Assembly: GCA_902800625.1 (NCBI GenBank) | Contig: CADCFG010000007.1 | Location: 104,296-168,295, forward strand | From: an uncultured Eubacteriales bacterium | GTDB lineage: Bacteria; Bacillota; Clostridia; Christensenellales; Aristaeellaceae | Length of the DNA: 64,000 nt | Direction of reading: 5' to 3' | Shown here: positions 27,305-36,888 of the stretch, one piece after another | Layout: the number at the start of each line of letters is the position of its first letter | Position numbering within the stretch: position 1 is the stretch's first letter | Position numbers and translations under genes: made by a program | The notes under the pieces: model-generated | What the model saw: the letters and a program-made list of their open reading frames with translations, nothing else | Databases searched by the model: none | What the model was told of the DNA's origin: nothing

Positions 27305-28336
27305 ATGGACAACAACCATATGGGCGAACGGGCGAGGATCGGCATACTTGGTGCGGGCACCTGGGGCGTGGCGCTGGCGCGAATGCTGACCAACAGCGGG
27401 CACGACGTGACGGTGTGGTCGGCACTGCCGGAGGAGATCGAGCAGCTCTCCGCCACGCGCCGCCAGAAGAACCTGCCCGGCGCGGTGATCCCCGAGGCGA
27501 CCCGGTTCACTGCGGACATTGCCCGGGCCTGCGACGGCGCGGACATACTGCTGTTTGCAGTGCCCTCGGTGTTTGTGCGCGCCACGGCCCGAGCCGCCGC
27601 GCCATACATCCCCGAGGGCCAGATCATCGTGGACGTGGCCAAGGGCATGGAGCCCGACACCCTGATGACCATGACCCAGGTGATCGCCGACGAGCTTGAA
27701 AAGCAGGGCGCGCCGCGGACGCGTCTGGTGGCGCTCTCCGGCCCCACCCACGCCGAGGAGGTGGCGCTGGACCTGCCCACCACCATCGTGTCCGCCTGCC
27801 CGGACATGGACGTGGCCCGGCGGGTGCAGGATGTGTTCATGAACACCTGCATGCGGGTGTACACCAACGAGGACATCCTGGGCGTGGAGCTGTGCGGCGC
27901 GGTGAAGAACATCATCGCCCTGGCGGCGGGCATCTCCACCGGCCTGGGCTACGGCGACAACGCCAAGGCCGCGCTGATCACCCGGGGCATCGTGGAGATC
28001 ACCCGGCTGGGCGTGGCGATGGGCTGCCGGGAGCAGACCTTCAGCGGCCTGGCGGGGCTGGGGGACCTGATCGTCACCGCCACCAGCCGCCACAGCCGCA
28101 ACAACCGCTGCGGCATGCTGATCGGCCAGGGCGTGCCCACCGACGAGGCCGTGGCGCAGATCGGCATGGTGGTGGAGGGCCTGCACGCGCTGGCGGCCAC
28201 GAAGCAGCTGGCGGCGCGCTACGGCGTGGAGATGCCCATCACCCAGGCCGTGGACGCCATCGTCAACGGCGGCAGCGATCCCCGGGAAGTGGTGCTCGGG
28301 CTGATGAGCCGGGAAAAGACATCTGAAACGGTATAA
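27305..28336 (+). CDS. gpsA: NAD(P)H-dependent glycerol-3-phosphate dehydrogenase
   Basis: Reduces dihydroxyacetone phosphate to sn-glycerol-3-phosphate for phospholipid synthesis. 343 aa. The Rossmann motif is GILGAGTWGVALA, followed by FAVPSVFVR, SGPTHAEEVA and the catalytic lysine region LCGAVKNIIALAAGIS. The C-terminal domain has TFSGLAGLGDLIVTATSRHSRNNRCG. ATG 27305 is chosen over the much longer upstream frame because GGAGG lies ~8 bases before it and the promoter is just upstream. A phospholipid link to cdsA elsewhere in the window is functional only. Confidence 0.95.
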   Translation: MDNNHMGERARIGILGAGTWGVALARMLTNSGHDVTVWSALPEEIEQLSATRRQKNLPGAVIPEATRFTADIARACDGADILLFAVPSVFVRATARAAAPYIPEGQIIVDVAKGMEPDTLMTMTQVIADELEKQGAPRTRLVALSGPTHAEEVALDLPTTIVSACPDMDVARRVQDVFMNTCMRVYTNEDILGVELCGAVKNIIALAAGISTGLGYGDNAKAALITRGIVEITRLGVAMGCREQTFSGLAGLGDLIVTATSRHSRNNRCGMLIGQGVPTDEAVAQIGMVVEGLHALAATKQLAARYGVEMPITQAVDAIVNGGSDPREVVLGLMSREKTSETV

Positions 28337-28354
28337 ATTAGCAATGATAGACAA

Positions 28355-28396
28355 CAGCCCCGAACCGACCGAGCGGTCGATCCGGGGCTGCTTTTT
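28355..28396. terminator. Terminator between gpsA and the response regulator
   Basis: Long stem CAGCCCCG/CGGGGCTG with inner GACCG/CGGTC, followed by CTTTTTG on the plus strand. It serves the convergent genes. Confidence 0.8.
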
Positions 28397-28408
28397 GCCG
28401 CCAAAGGT

Positions 28409-29155
28409 TCAATTTCCCTCCCGGCGCTCCCGGTACTGGGCGGGGCTCACGCCTACGGCGTTCTTGAAGCTCTTGCTGAAGTGGAACGGGTCGGGATACC
28501 CCACCCGGACGGCAATTTCTTTGATGGACAGCTGGGAATCCAGCAGCAGCTTCTTGGCCTTCTGCATGCGCAGGTCGGTCAGATACCGGCTGGGACTGGT
28601 GCCGGCGCGCTCGTGGAACAGCTTGCTCAGGTAAGGCGCGGACACGGCCTGGGCCTCGGCCACGGCGGCGAAGTCGATCTGCTGGTCGTAATTCTGGCGC
28701 AGGTACAGCATCACGTTATCCACCACTTCGCCGGCGCCGGCCTCCCGCCGGGGGGCGAGGGCCTGCTCCCGGGCCATCAACATCGTCTCCAGCCGGGAAA
28801 GCAGTGCGGTCAGCTCCTCCGGGTTCACCGGCTTGAGCAGGTAATCCACGGCGCTGTTCTGGATGGCGGCGCGGGCGTACTCGAAGTCGCTGTAGCCGCT
28901 GACAATCACGCACAGCGCCGATGGGTTCTGCTCTCGCAGCCGTGAGATCAGCTCGATGCCATCCATTTCCGGCATCTTGATGTCGCTGAACACCACGTCC
29001 GGCATCAGCTGTCCGGCCAGCTCCAGCGCCTCAAGCCCCGTGCCTGCCTGGGCCACTACCTCGAAGGCGGCGTTGCCTTCCTGGATACGCCGGGCGATGT
29101 TCCGGGCGATCAGCTTCTCGTCGTCCGCGACGATGACCTTAAACTTCCGATTCAT
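28409..29155 (-). CDS. AraC-type response regulator (YesN-like)
   Basis: 248 aa transcription activator. Residues 1-125 form a receiver (VADDEK, phospho-Asp in VVFSDIKMPEMDG, VSGYSDFEYA, and KP). The C-terminal ~100 residues hold two AraC helix-turn-helix motifs (APYLSKLFHERAGTSPSRYL and IKEIAVRVGYPDPFHFSKSF). It partners the overlapping sensor kinase, which starts upstream and ends 17 bases inside this gene. The likely target is the divergent sugar ABC operon at 31072. GGAG precedes ATG 29155. Confidence 0.94.
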   Translation of the reverse strand: MNRKFKVIVADDEKLIARNIARRIQEGNAAFEVVAQAGTGLEALELAGQLMPDVVFSDIKMPEMDGIELISRLREQNPSALCVIVSGYSDFEYARAAIQNSAVDYLLKPVNPEELTALLSRLETMLMAREQALAPRREAGAGEVVDNVMLYLRQNYDQQIDFAAVAEAQAVSAPYLSKLFHERAGTSPSRYLTDLRMQKAKKLLLDSQLSIKEIAVRVGYPDPFHFSKSFKNAVGVSPAQYRERREGN

Positions 29156-30914
29156 GGGCGCTCGCTCCTATCGTGACGCAGGCCCCGCCTTCGGGGTTGT
29201 TCTCGAGGGTAAACAGGAATTGGTTGTCGTACAGCAGGCAGAAGCGGATAAACACGTGCAGTATGCCCATGCCGTTGATCTTCAGCGACGGCAGCGTGCG
29301 GGTGCGGCGGATCTCGTCCATCTGCGCCTTCAGCGCCGCCAGCGTCTCCGCCTCAAAGCCAGGGCCGTTGTCCAGGATCCTCAGTCGGTAGCCGTCGCCG
29401 TCCGTCTCGCCGCGGATGGCAATCCTGTAGGGCGGGCGGCGGGTGGTGGTGAACTTGATGGCGTTCTCCGCCAGCAGCTGCACGCATAGCTTGGGTACCG
29501 ACACGCCGTCCAGCGCCCCGGGCACGTCGATCTCATAGGACAGATCGCCCTGGTAGCGGATCTCCATGCAGCGCAGGTAGTTGCGAGTGTGCTTCAGCTC
29601 GTCCGCCAGCGGCACCTGCTGGGCGGAGTCGGAGGAGATATAGCGCAGGATGTCGGCCATGGACTGGCACATCACGGCGATCTCGTCGTTCATGCCCTCG
29701 TCGGCCATGGCCTGCAGCGCCTGGAGGCTGTTGTAGAGGAAGTGGGGGTTCATCTGGGCCTGCAGCGCCAGCATCCGCGACTGCATCTCCTGGTTTTGAA
29801 GCTCCAGCAGCTTGCCCACGTGTTCGGACAGCGTGCCCTGCATCTGGGTGAACGCGCCGTGGAGCGTCTGCATCTCCGTCAGGTCGGTCTCAAGGGGCGG
29901 CAGGGCGGTGGGGCGCTCGATGTCGAAGCTGCCCAGCTGCTGGCACATCTGGTCGATGGGCGCGGTGATGCGGCGGGCCGCCAGGTGGGAGAGCAGTATG
30001 GCCAGCGCCAGCACCACCAGCGTGATCACAAAGGCGGTGGCGATCTGCTGCAGCGCAGGCCGGAGCAGGTTCCCAGCGTCGATAACCGTCACGGTGTAGA
30101 AGTTGCCGCCGTCTGATGGCGCGCAGCAGATCAGCGCGTCGCCCCGCCAGGCACTCGCCCGGCGGAACTCCTCGGGGAAGCCCATGGCCCGGGCGGCATC
30201 GAACAGGCCCTCGGCGTCGGCCTTCAGCGGATAGATCAGCCGCCCGTCCGCGTCGAAAAACAGCGTGCGTTCGCCGTAGCCGGAGCCATAGGCGGCGATG
30301 CCAGACACCACGCGGCTCACCCGCTGCTTGATCTCGATATAGCCGCAGGGATTGCCGAAGTTGTCGAAGTTCTCCATGGCCAGGGTCATGAACATCCGCC
30401 CATAGGCGTCGGTGGTGTACTTCGACAGCGCTTCGTCCGCGCCGGAGAAGAACGCCCGCTGGCGCACGTCCTTCTCGGCCAGGGATTCGTACCAGGGCGC
30501 GCCTTCCGGGGTATCCGGTACCACCTCGTTGTTCAGGCCGGTGGACACCCGCTTGCCGTCCCGGGTGTAGAGGTTGATCTGGTCGACGGGGCGGTTGGGG
30601 AGGATGATCAGCGACAGCATCATGGACAGCTTCTCCGCCTCGCCGCCCTCGTCGCTGCCGGTGGGCCGCAGGAAGAACCGGTCCTGCATGCGGGTGGTGT
30701 AGCTGATGTTCATGGCCATGGTGCGCATCTGCTCCACCTCCCGGTCCACGTTCAGGGCGGCGGATCGGGTCTGCTGGCGCAGGGCGGTGAGCGTCTGGCT
30801 GCGCACGCGGGCGGCCTGCATGGCGATCAGAGCCACGGCCAGCGCGAATATGGAGGAAAGTATGATGATGGTATAGGTGCCGAACAGCGTGCCGCGAACG
30901 GTTCTCTTTTTCAT
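29139..30914 (-). CDS. Sensor histidine kinase (YesM/LytS-type, sugar-responsive)
   Basis: 591 aa. Two membrane spans (about 10-35 and 285-310) flank a large extracytoplasmic sensor. A HAMP linker (RRITAPIDQMCQQL) follows, then the His-kinase box MNPHFLYNSLQALQAM and an ATPase domain (ENAIKFTT, DNGPGFE). ATG 30914 follows GGAGG at 6 bases. It forms a two-component pair with the next gene, translationally overlapped, and is divergent from an ABC sugar importer that it presumably controls. Confidence 0.93.
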   Translation of the reverse strand: MKKRTVRGTLFGTYTIIILSSIFALAVALIAMQAARVRSQTLTALRQQTRSAALNVDREVEQMRTMAMNISYTTRMQDRFFLRPTGSDEGGEAEKLSMMLSLIILPNRPVDQINLYTRDGKRVSTGLNNEVVPDTPEGAPWYESLAEKDVRQRAFFSGADEALSKYTTDAYGRMFMTLAMENFDNFGNPCGYIEIKQRVSRVVSGIAAYGSGYGERTLFFDADGRLIYPLKADAEGLFDAARAMGFPEEFRRASAWRGDALICCAPSDGGNFYTVTVIDAGNLLRPALQQIATAFVITLVVLALAILLSHLAARRITAPIDQMCQQLGSFDIERPTALPPLETDLTEMQTLHGAFTQMQGTLSEHVGKLLELQNQEMQSRMLALQAQMNPHFLYNSLQALQAMADEGMNDEIAVMCQSMADILRYISSDSAQQVPLADELKHTRNYLRCMEIRYQGDLSYEIDVPGALDGVSVPKLCVQLLAENAIKFTTTRRPPYRIAIRGETDGDGYRLRILDNGPGFEAETLAALKAQMDEIRRTRTLPSLKINGMGILHVFIRFCLLYDNQFLFTLENNPEGGACVTIGASAHESEV

Positions 30915-30990
30915 GGCAAACCTCCGCACCGGTAAAGAATATACATGGAACTGGATAAAATTAACCATTCCATTTCAAAACAGCAATACT

Positions 30991-30996
30991 TATAAT
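30991..30996 (+). promoter_or_regulatory. Possible -10 box of the sugar ABC operon
   Basis: A perfect TATAAT 75 bases before the binding-protein ATG. No good -35 is present, consistent with dependence on an activator such as the divergent YesN-like regulator. Flanking copies of ATTCCAT and ATGGAAC form a loose dyad that could be its site. Confidence 0.4.
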
Positions 30997-31071
30997 GGAA
31001 CCATACCAAATGCACCTCTATTGTACAGGGTGGGTAAAGAAATGTCAATAACATCAAAAGGAGGCATTAAC

Positions 31072-32337
31072 ATGAAGAGGATCCTTGCTTGCTTGCTGGC
31101 GGCGCTGCTGCTGGGTACGGCCGCCGTGGCCGAGGGCACGACCATCACCTACATGGCCAGTCAGGACTGGGTGCAGGACGCCGAGATGGAACTGGGCGAG
31201 AAGTTTGAGCAGGAGACCGGCATCCATGTGGACTACCAGATCATCCCCTCCGACCAGTACAACAACATGCTGATGAACAAGCTGAACAGCGGCGAGTGCA
31301 CCGACATCTTCGGCTCCCAGGCGGGCCAGTTCGACATCGTCACCCAGCTGAATGTGGAGAAGAACGCCGTGGACCTGTCCGGTGAAGCCTGGGCGGAAAC
31401 CGTCGATCCCCTGGCCTTTGCCGAGACCAGCGTGGACGGCAAGCTGTACGGTCAGCCCGTGCAGGACGTGTCCGCCGTGTGGGCCGTGGCCTACAACAAG
31501 CAGGTGTTTGACAAGTTGGGCTTGTCCGTGCCCACGAACTACGAGGAGTTCAAGGCCGTCTGCGAAGCCATCAAGGCCGACGGCATGACCCCCATCTACG
31601 AGGCCGTTTCCGACGGCTGGCACCACCAGCTGTGGTTCTGCGAGCTGGGCGTGGCCATCGAGCATGCCGAGCCCGGTACCGCCGAGAAGCTGAACAACAA
31701 CGAGATGGGCTTTGCCGACAGCGCCACCGCCGCACAGCTGGTGGACCAGATCAAGGAAATGGTGGACCTGGGCTACTGGGGCGACGACTACATGTCCAAC
31801 GAGTACGCCAACGCGGCCAAGGCCATCGCCAGCGGCGAGTGCGCCATGACCGTGGCCAACCAGGGCTTCCCCACCGAGATCAACGCCGCCTTCCCGGATT
31901 TCCCAGCTGAGGACATCGGCTTCTTCGTGATGCCCCTGTGCGACAACCAGGTGCTGAACATGAACCCCGTCGGCCCGACCCGCTTCATCTATTCCGGTTC
32001 CGCCAACATCGACGCAGCCAAGCAGTACCTGGCCTTCATCGCCGAGCCCGAGAACCTGCAGTACCTGATCGACAACGTGCCGAAGTTCAACACGCTGCCC
32101 TTCACCACCGTCACCGACGCCTACTCCGACGAGATCTCCGGCTTCTATGCCGCCTATCCGGACCACGGCACCGTGTACCAGACCAGCGTGAAGTACGTCA
32201 ATCCCCAGTGGATGGAGATCGGCAAGGAGCTGACCGCCGTGCTGCTGGGCGACGAGACCACCGAGCAGATGCTGAAGAACATCGACCGCAACCGTGCCGA
32301 CCAGGCTGCCGCGGCCCAGGACCCCGCCTGGAACTGA
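31072..32337 (+). CDS. Sugar ABC transporter substrate-binding protein 1
   Basis: 421 aa, family 1 extracellular solute-binding protein. The signal peptide (residues 1-20, AVA-EG) has no lipobox cysteine at the cleavage site, so it should be released by signal peptidase I rather than lipid-anchored, which is unusual in Firmicutes. Binding-fold stretches include TDIFGSQAGQFDIV, YNKQVFDKLGLSVPTNYEEF and AAKAIASGECAMTVANQGF. AAAGGAGG precedes ATG 31072; longer upstream frames are not supported. It heads an operon with two permeases, a GH31 enzyme and FucU. Confidence 0.92.
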   Translation: MKRILACLLAALLLGTAAVAEGTTITYMASQDWVQDAEMELGEKFEQETGIHVDYQIIPSDQYNNMLMNKLNSGECTDIFGSQAGQFDIVTQLNVEKNAVDLSGEAWAETVDPLAFAETSVDGKLYGQPVQDVSAVWAVAYNKQVFDKLGLSVPTNYEEFKAVCEAIKADGMTPIYEAVSDGWHHQLWFCELGVAIEHAEPGTAEKLNNNEMGFADSATAAQLVDQIKEMVDLGYWGDDYMSNEYANAAKAIASGECAMTVANQGFPTEINAAFPDFPAEDIGFFVMPLCDNQVLNMNPVGPTRFIYSGSANIDAAKQYLAFIAEPENLQYLIDNVPKFNTLPFTTVTDAYSDEISGFYAAYPDHGTVYQTSVKYVNPQWMEIGKELTAVLLGDETTEQMLKNIDRNRADQAAAAQDPAWN

Positions 32338-32368
32338 GGGGAAACCTGACAGATTGACCTGACGCTTT

Positions 32369-32406
32369 GCGGAGGGGACCGCCGATCCGCGGTTCCCTCC
32401 GCTTTT
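32369..32406 (+). terminator. Attenuating hairpin between binding protein and permeases
   Basis: 14-bp stem GCGGAGGGGACCGC / GCGGTTCCCTCCGC (one mismatch), loop CGATCC, tail TTTTCC. It sits 31 bases after the binding-protein stop. Partial termination here would give more binding protein than permease, a common arrangement. Confidence 0.7.
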
Positions 32407-32448
32407 CCGTATCACCCATTGTAAACCCGATTCTCCCGGGAGGCTGCC

Positions 32449-33327
32449 ATGAACAAGAACCGAATGTATCCCACCTGGTTCATCTTCGGCGCGCTGCTGC
32501 TGTACGTGGTATTGTACGTGCTGCCGTCTGTGATGGGCATCGGCTATTCTTTCACGGACTGGTCGGTGTATTCCCAGGATGTCCACTTCGTGGGACTGAA
32601 GAACTTCCAGACCGTGTTCTCCGCCGATTACAACTACAATCGCATGCTGGGCAACACCTTCCTGTTCACCATCGTCACCACGCTGGCGAAGAACGTGATC
32701 GGCCTGGCGCTGGCGGTGCTGCTGACCAAGAAAGTGAAGCTGCTGAACTTCCACCGGGCGGTGATGTACCTGCCCTGCGTGCTGTCGGCGCTGATCGTGG
32801 GCATGATCTTCAAGGCGGTGCTGAATCCGAAGATCGGCCTTCTGAACACGGCGCTGCGGGCCATCGGGTTGGACGCCCTGGCGAAGAACTGGCTCACGGA
32901 TTCAAAAATCGCCTTCAATTCCGTGATGGCGGTTGACATTTGGAAGGGCATGGGCTACATTATGACTATACTCATCGCCGGCATCATGTCCATATCTCCC
33001 ACCTACTACGAGGCGGCTGAAATCGACGGCGGCAACGCCTGGCAGTGCTTCCGGCACATCACGCTGCCGCTTCTGACGCCCACGCTGACCGTGACCACCG
33101 TGCTGAACGTGATCTACGGGCTCAAGGTGTTCGACACCGTCTACGCGCTGACCAACGGCGGCCCCGGCTACGCCACCGAGGTGCTGTACACCGGTGTGTA
33201 CAAGGAATTCGGCCTGGGCCGCTACGCCGTGGGCACCACGCTGTCGTCCATCATGACCGTGGTGATGCTCATCGTGGGCTACTTCATGATCAAGCACATG
33301 GTGCAGGGAGGGGGCGGCGAGGCATGA
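32449..33327 (+). CDS. Sugar ABC permease, MalF/UgpA type
   Basis: 292 aa with six membrane spans. The EAA loop that contacts the ATPase reads YYEAAEIDGGNAWQCFRHITLPLLTP. It is the first of two permeases and overlaps the next by 4 bases (ATGA). The start is preceded by GGGAGG. No ATPase gene is nearby, so it must use a shared MsmK-like subunit encoded elsewhere. Confidence 0.94.
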   Translation: MNKNRMYPTWFIFGALLLYVVLYVLPSVMGIGYSFTDWSVYSQDVHFVGLKNFQTVFSADYNYNRMLGNTFLFTIVTTLAKNVIGLALAVLLTKKVKLLNFHRAVMYLPCVLSALIVGMIFKAVLNPKIGLLNTALRAIGLDALAKNWLTDSKIAFNSVMAVDIWKGMGYIMTILIAGIMSISPTYYEAAEIDGGNAWQCFRHITLPLLTPTLTVTTVLNVIYGLKVFDTVYALTNGGPGYATEVLYTGVYKEFGLGRYAVGTTLSSIMTVVMLIVGYFMIKHMVQGGGGEA

Positions 33328-34160
33328 ACAGCCGCATGAGGAACCGCAGGCGCTGGCAGGCCGTGGGCGTGAACGTGCTGGCCTGGGCGCTGTCGCTGAT
33401 ACTGATGGCGCCGCTGCTGCTGATCCTGGTGAACAGTTTCAAGGACAGCGTGTCCGCCAGCGACATGAACCTGGCGCTGCCGGGCAATCCCCAGTGGAGC
33501 AACTATTCCGTGGTCGTCGAGAAGGGCAAGCTGGGCATCACGTTTCTGAACAGCATGCTCTACTCCGTCGGCAGCGTGCTGCTGTGCACGCTCCTGTCCT
33601 CGATGGCGGCCTACGTGATGAGCCGCAACAACCGCAGGCTGCATAAGACGCTGTACCTGTTCATCGTGCTGGGGATCGCCATGCCCATCAACTTCGTCAC
33701 GCTGATGCGGGTGATGCAGTTTGTGCGCCTGATCAACACCCGCACGGGCATCGTGCTGCTCTACACTGCCACCCAGATCCCCTTCAACGTGTTTTTGATC
33801 CACAGCTTTGTCAGCAAGATCCCGGAGGAGATCGACGAGGCCGCGACCATCGACGGCGCTTCTCCCCTGGGCCTGTTTTTGCGGGTGATGCTGCCGCTTT
33901 TGAAGCCGGTGCTGGTGACGGTGATGGTGCTCACGTTCCTGAACACCTGGAACGAGTTCGTGATGCCGCTGTACTTCCTGGGCTCCTCCACCAAGTGGCC
34001 CATGACGCTGGCGGTGTACAACTTCTTCGGCATGTACTTCAAGGACTGGAACCTGGTCTGCGCCGACATCGTGCTCACCAGCGCGCCGGTCATACTGGTG
34101 TACCTGCTGGGCCAGAAGTACATCGTGGCCGGCATGACGGCGGGCGCGATCAAGGGATAA
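33324..34160 (+). CDS. Sugar ABC permease, MalG/UgpE type
   Basis: 278 aa with six membrane spans. The EAA loop reads EEIDEAATIDGASPLGLFLRVMLPLLKP. ATG 33324 overlaps the previous stop (ATGA), indicating coupled translation. A longer frame upstream runs within the first permease and is discarded. It ends 21 bases before the GH31 gene. Confidence 0.93.
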   Translation: MNSRMRNRRRWQAVGVNVLAWALSLILMAPLLLILVNSFKDSVSASDMNLALPGNPQWSNYSVVVEKGKLGITFLNSMLYSVGSVLLCTLLSSMAAYVMSRNNRRLHKTLYLFIVLGIAMPINFVTLMRVMQFVRLINTRTGIVLLYTATQIPFNVFLIHSFVSKIPEEIDEAATIDGASPLGLFLRVMLPLLKPVLVTVMVLTFLNTWNEFVMPLYFLGSSTKWPMTLAVYNFFGMYFKDWNLVCADIVLTSAPVILVYLLGQKYIVAGMTAGAIKG

Positions 34161-34181
34161 TACACGAGAAGGTGACAGCCA

Positions 34182-36389
34182 ATGCGACGGATTGAGCTTT
34201 CCCCGGGCGTGACCCGGGTGACACTGGAGACGGAGGACGCGGCCCTGTTCAGGGACGTGTCCTTCTCGGACGCTTTCGGCGAATACCTGCGCCAGACGGG
34301 CTATGCCTGCGCGCCCCGGCCGGTGTACCGGCTGAAGGCGGCGGGGGAGGGCGGCGCGGTGAAGCGCACGGCCAACGGCGAGGTGGTGGTGTTCGACGAG
34401 GGCGAGGCGGACCTGCTGCGCGTCTGCCACTCCGCCACGCTGCGCTTTGCCTGTCCGGCAGGGGCGGTGCTCACGGGCCTTGGCCAGCACGAGGACGGCG
34501 TGTTCGACTATTCGGATGGCCAGGAGCGCCTCTACCAGCACAACATGAAGATCGCCATACCCTTCCTGTTGTCCAGCGCCGGCTGGGGCCTGCTGATCGA
34601 GGCGGGCTGCGCCATGCGCTACAGGGGCAGGCCGGGCGGCTTCGTGTTCGAGCTGGATGCCGTGGACAGCTTGAGCTATGTGGTCATCCGTGGCGGGGAC
34701 TGCGCCGAGGTGCTTGAAAAGCTGATGGCGCTGGTGGGCAGGCCCGCGCTGCTGCCCAAGTGGGCCTACGGCTACATACAGTCCAAGGAGCGCTACACCT
34801 GCTCGGACGAGCTGATCGACGTGACGCGGCAGTTCCGCGAGCGCGGCCTGGGCCTGGACTGCATCGTGCTGGACTGGATGAGCTGGAACGACGGCTGCTG
34901 GGGCGACAAGACCCCGGATGCGGCCCGCTTCCCGGACGTGAAGGCGCTCACGGAGCAGCTGCACGCAATGGACGCCAGGCTGATGGTGTCCGTGTGGCCC
35001 AACTGCGCCAAGGGGCGGGACTGCGACGAGTTCGAGGCCGGGGGACACTTCCTGCCCGGCAGCCGCATCTACAATGCCTTCTCGCCCGCCGCCCGGGAGC
35101 TGTACTGGCGGCAGTGCCGCAGGCACTGGATGGACGGCGGCGCGGATGCGCTGTGGTGCGACAGCTGCGAGCCCATCACCGACCCGGACTGGTGCGGAGC
35201 GGACAAGCGGGACGAGGACGAGCGCATGCGGCTGCTCACCGAGGCCAGCGCGCTGCGCATGGACCCGGAGCGCATGAACGACTACGGCGCGCAGCACCTG
35301 CGCGGCCTGTCGGAACACTGGCGGCGGGACTATCCCGGCAAGCGGCCCGTGCTGCTTTCGCGCAGCGGCGGCATCGACTCCAGCGCCCTGGGCGCGATCC
35401 TCTGGTCGGGGGACGTGGCCGCCCGCTGGGAGGTGCTTGAAAAGCAGGTCACCGAGGGCATCAAGGCGGCGCTGAGCGGCCTGTGCTGGTGGACGCTGGA
35501 CATCGGCGCGTTCTTCGTGGGCCGGAAGGAGCCCTGGTTCTGGCGGGGCGACTACCCGGACGGCGTGGACGACCCCGGCTATCGGGAGCTGTATGTGCGC
35601 TGGTTCCAGTTCGGCGCGATGCTGCCGGTGTTCCGCTCCCACGGCACCGACACGCCCCGGGAGCCCTGGCGCTTCGGGAATGAGGACAGCCCGGAGTACC
35701 GGGCCATCCGCGGCATGATCGAGCTGCGCTACCGGCTGATGCCCTACATCTATTCCTCCGCGGCGCAGTCCTGCCGGACGGGCCTGCCCATGCTGCGGGC
35801 GATGATGCTGGCCTTCCCGCGGGAGGCGGCGCTGGCTGGGATGCACGACCAGTTCATGCTGGGCGACGCGCTGCTGGCCAGGCCGGTGACGAAGCCACTG
35901 TCAGCGGGCGGCGCGCAGGCGACCATCCAGCTGCCGGCGGGCGGCTGGTACGACCTGTTTACGCTGGAGTACCGCGAGGGCGGGAGAGAGGTTTCCATTC
36001 CCACGCCGCTGGGGCGCTTCCCGGCGTTCGTTCGGGCAGGCTCCATACTGCCGCTGGCGGAGGGCGCAAAGTGCGCCGCCGAGGCCGCGACCCGGGAGAT
36101 CTGGGTGTTCCGCGGCGCGGACGGTCGATTTGAGCTGTACGACGACGCGGGCGACGGCGATGATGCGGGCTGGACCGTGCCCCTTGCCTACGACGACGAT
36201 CGCGGCGAATTGGCCTTTGGCGCGGTCCGGGGCCGCCTGCCGCAGCCCATGGACGTGGAGGTGCGCTTCATCCAGGAGGACGGCGGCCAGCGGGCACTGC
36301 CCGTGCGCTATACCGGCGAGGCGCTGACCGTGCGCCTGGACGACGCGAAAGCAGCGCCCGGGAAGGCGCTGTACGTGGAACCATATTAA
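34182..36389 (+). CDS. Glycoside hydrolase family 31 (alpha-glucosidase/alpha-xylosidase type)
   Basis: 735 aa, no signal peptide, so it acts on imported oligosaccharides in the cytoplasm. It has an N-terminal beta-sandwich, a TIM barrel from about 185, and C-terminal beta domains. The nucleophile motif is ALWCDSCEP (D327), resembling the WxDxxE of GH31, and the likely acid is D411 in LWSGDVAARWE. LDWMSWNDGCWGDKTPD and RSHGTDTPREPW are also typical. Activity on alpha-glucosides, alpha-xylosides or sulfoquinovosides cannot be separated by eye. It is in the operon of the sugar importer. Confidence 0.9.
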   Translation: MRRIELSPGVTRVTLETEDAALFRDVSFSDAFGEYLRQTGYACAPRPVYRLKAAGEGGAVKRTANGEVVVFDEGEADLLRVCHSATLRFACPAGAVLTGLGQHEDGVFDYSDGQERLYQHNMKIAIPFLLSSAGWGLLIEAGCAMRYRGRPGGFVFELDAVDSLSYVVIRGGDCAEVLEKLMALVGRPALLPKWAYGYIQSKERYTCSDELIDVTRQFRERGLGLDCIVLDWMSWNDGCWGDKTPDAARFPDVKALTEQLHAMDARLMVSVWPNCAKGRDCDEFEAGGHFLPGSRIYNAFSPAARELYWRQCRRHWMDGGADALWCDSCEPITDPDWCGADKRDEDERMRLLTEASALRMDPERMNDYGAQHLRGLSEHWRRDYPGKRPVLLSRSGGIDSSALGAILWSGDVAARWEVLEKQVTEGIKAALSGLCWWTLDIGAFFVGRKEPWFWRGDYPDGVDDPGYRELYVRWFQFGAMLPVFRSHGTDTPREPWRFGNEDSPEYRAIRGMIELRYRLMPYIYSSAAQSCRTGLPMLRAMMLAFPREAALAGMHDQFMLGDALLARPVTKPLSAGGAQATIQLPAGGWYDLFTLEYREGGREVSIPTPLGRFPAFVRAGSILPLAEGAKCAAEAATREIWVFRGADGRFELYDDAGDGDDAGWTVPLAYDDDRGELAFGAVRGRLPQPMDVEVRFIQEDGGQRALPVRYTGEALTVRLDDAKAAPGKALYVEPY

Positions 36390-36404
36390 TAGGAGGGGAA
36401 AGCC

Positions 36405-36842
36405 ATGTTGAAGGGAATCCCGGCCATACTGACTCCGGAGCTCTTGAAGATCATGATGGAGATGGGCCACGGCGACACGCTGGTGATCGGCGACGGCAAC
36501 TTCCCGGCGCCGTCCATCGCCAGGGACGCCCATCTGGTGCGCCTGGACGGCCACGGTGTGCCGGAGGTGCTGGATGCCATACTGCAATTCTATCCGCTGG
36601 ACCCCTACGTGGAGACGCCGGTGAGCCTGATGGAGGTCGTCCCCGGCGACCCGGTGGAGACGCCCATCTGGAACGAGTACGCGAAGATCATCGCCAAGTG
36701 GGAGCCCGCAGCGAAGATCGGCCACATCGAGCGCTTCAAATTCTACGACGAGGCCCGCAAGGCCTACGCCGTGGTGGCCACGGGTGAGACGGCCCTCTAC
36801 GCCAACATCATCCTGCAAAAGGGCGTCGTGAAACAGAATTAA
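36405..36842 (+). CDS. fucU: FucU/RbsD-family sugar mutarotase
   Basis: 145 aa. Interconverts anomers of a pyranose sugar, L-fucose in characterised FucU. The N-terminal MLKGIPAILTPELLKIMMEMGHGD with catalytic His22, GDGNFPAPS, and the end ERFKFYDEARKAYAVVATGETALYANIILQKGVV match FucU better than RbsD. It follows the GH31 gene by 15 bases with AGGAGG before the ATG. Its presence suggests the imported glycan carries fucose or a similar sugar, but no fucose isomerase or kinase is in the window. Confidence 0.88.
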   Translation: MLKGIPAILTPELLKIMMEMGHGDTLVIGDGNFPAPSIARDAHLVRLDGHGVPEVLDAILQFYPLDPYVETPVSLMEVVPGDPVETPIWNEYAKIIAKWEPAAKIGHIERFKFYDEARKAYAVVATGETALYANIILQKGVVKQN

Positions 36843-36853
36843 GCGCATAAGAA

Positions 36854-36878
36854 GCAGGGGCGGCACTGCCGCCCCTGC
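36854..36878. terminator. Hairpin between fucU and the aldo/keto reductase
   Basis: A perfect 11-bp stem GCAGGGGCGGC / GCCGCCCCTGC with a 3-base loop, between convergent genes. T-runs are weak on both strands. Confidence 0.6.
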
Positions 36879-36888
36879 GTTTGGCGTA

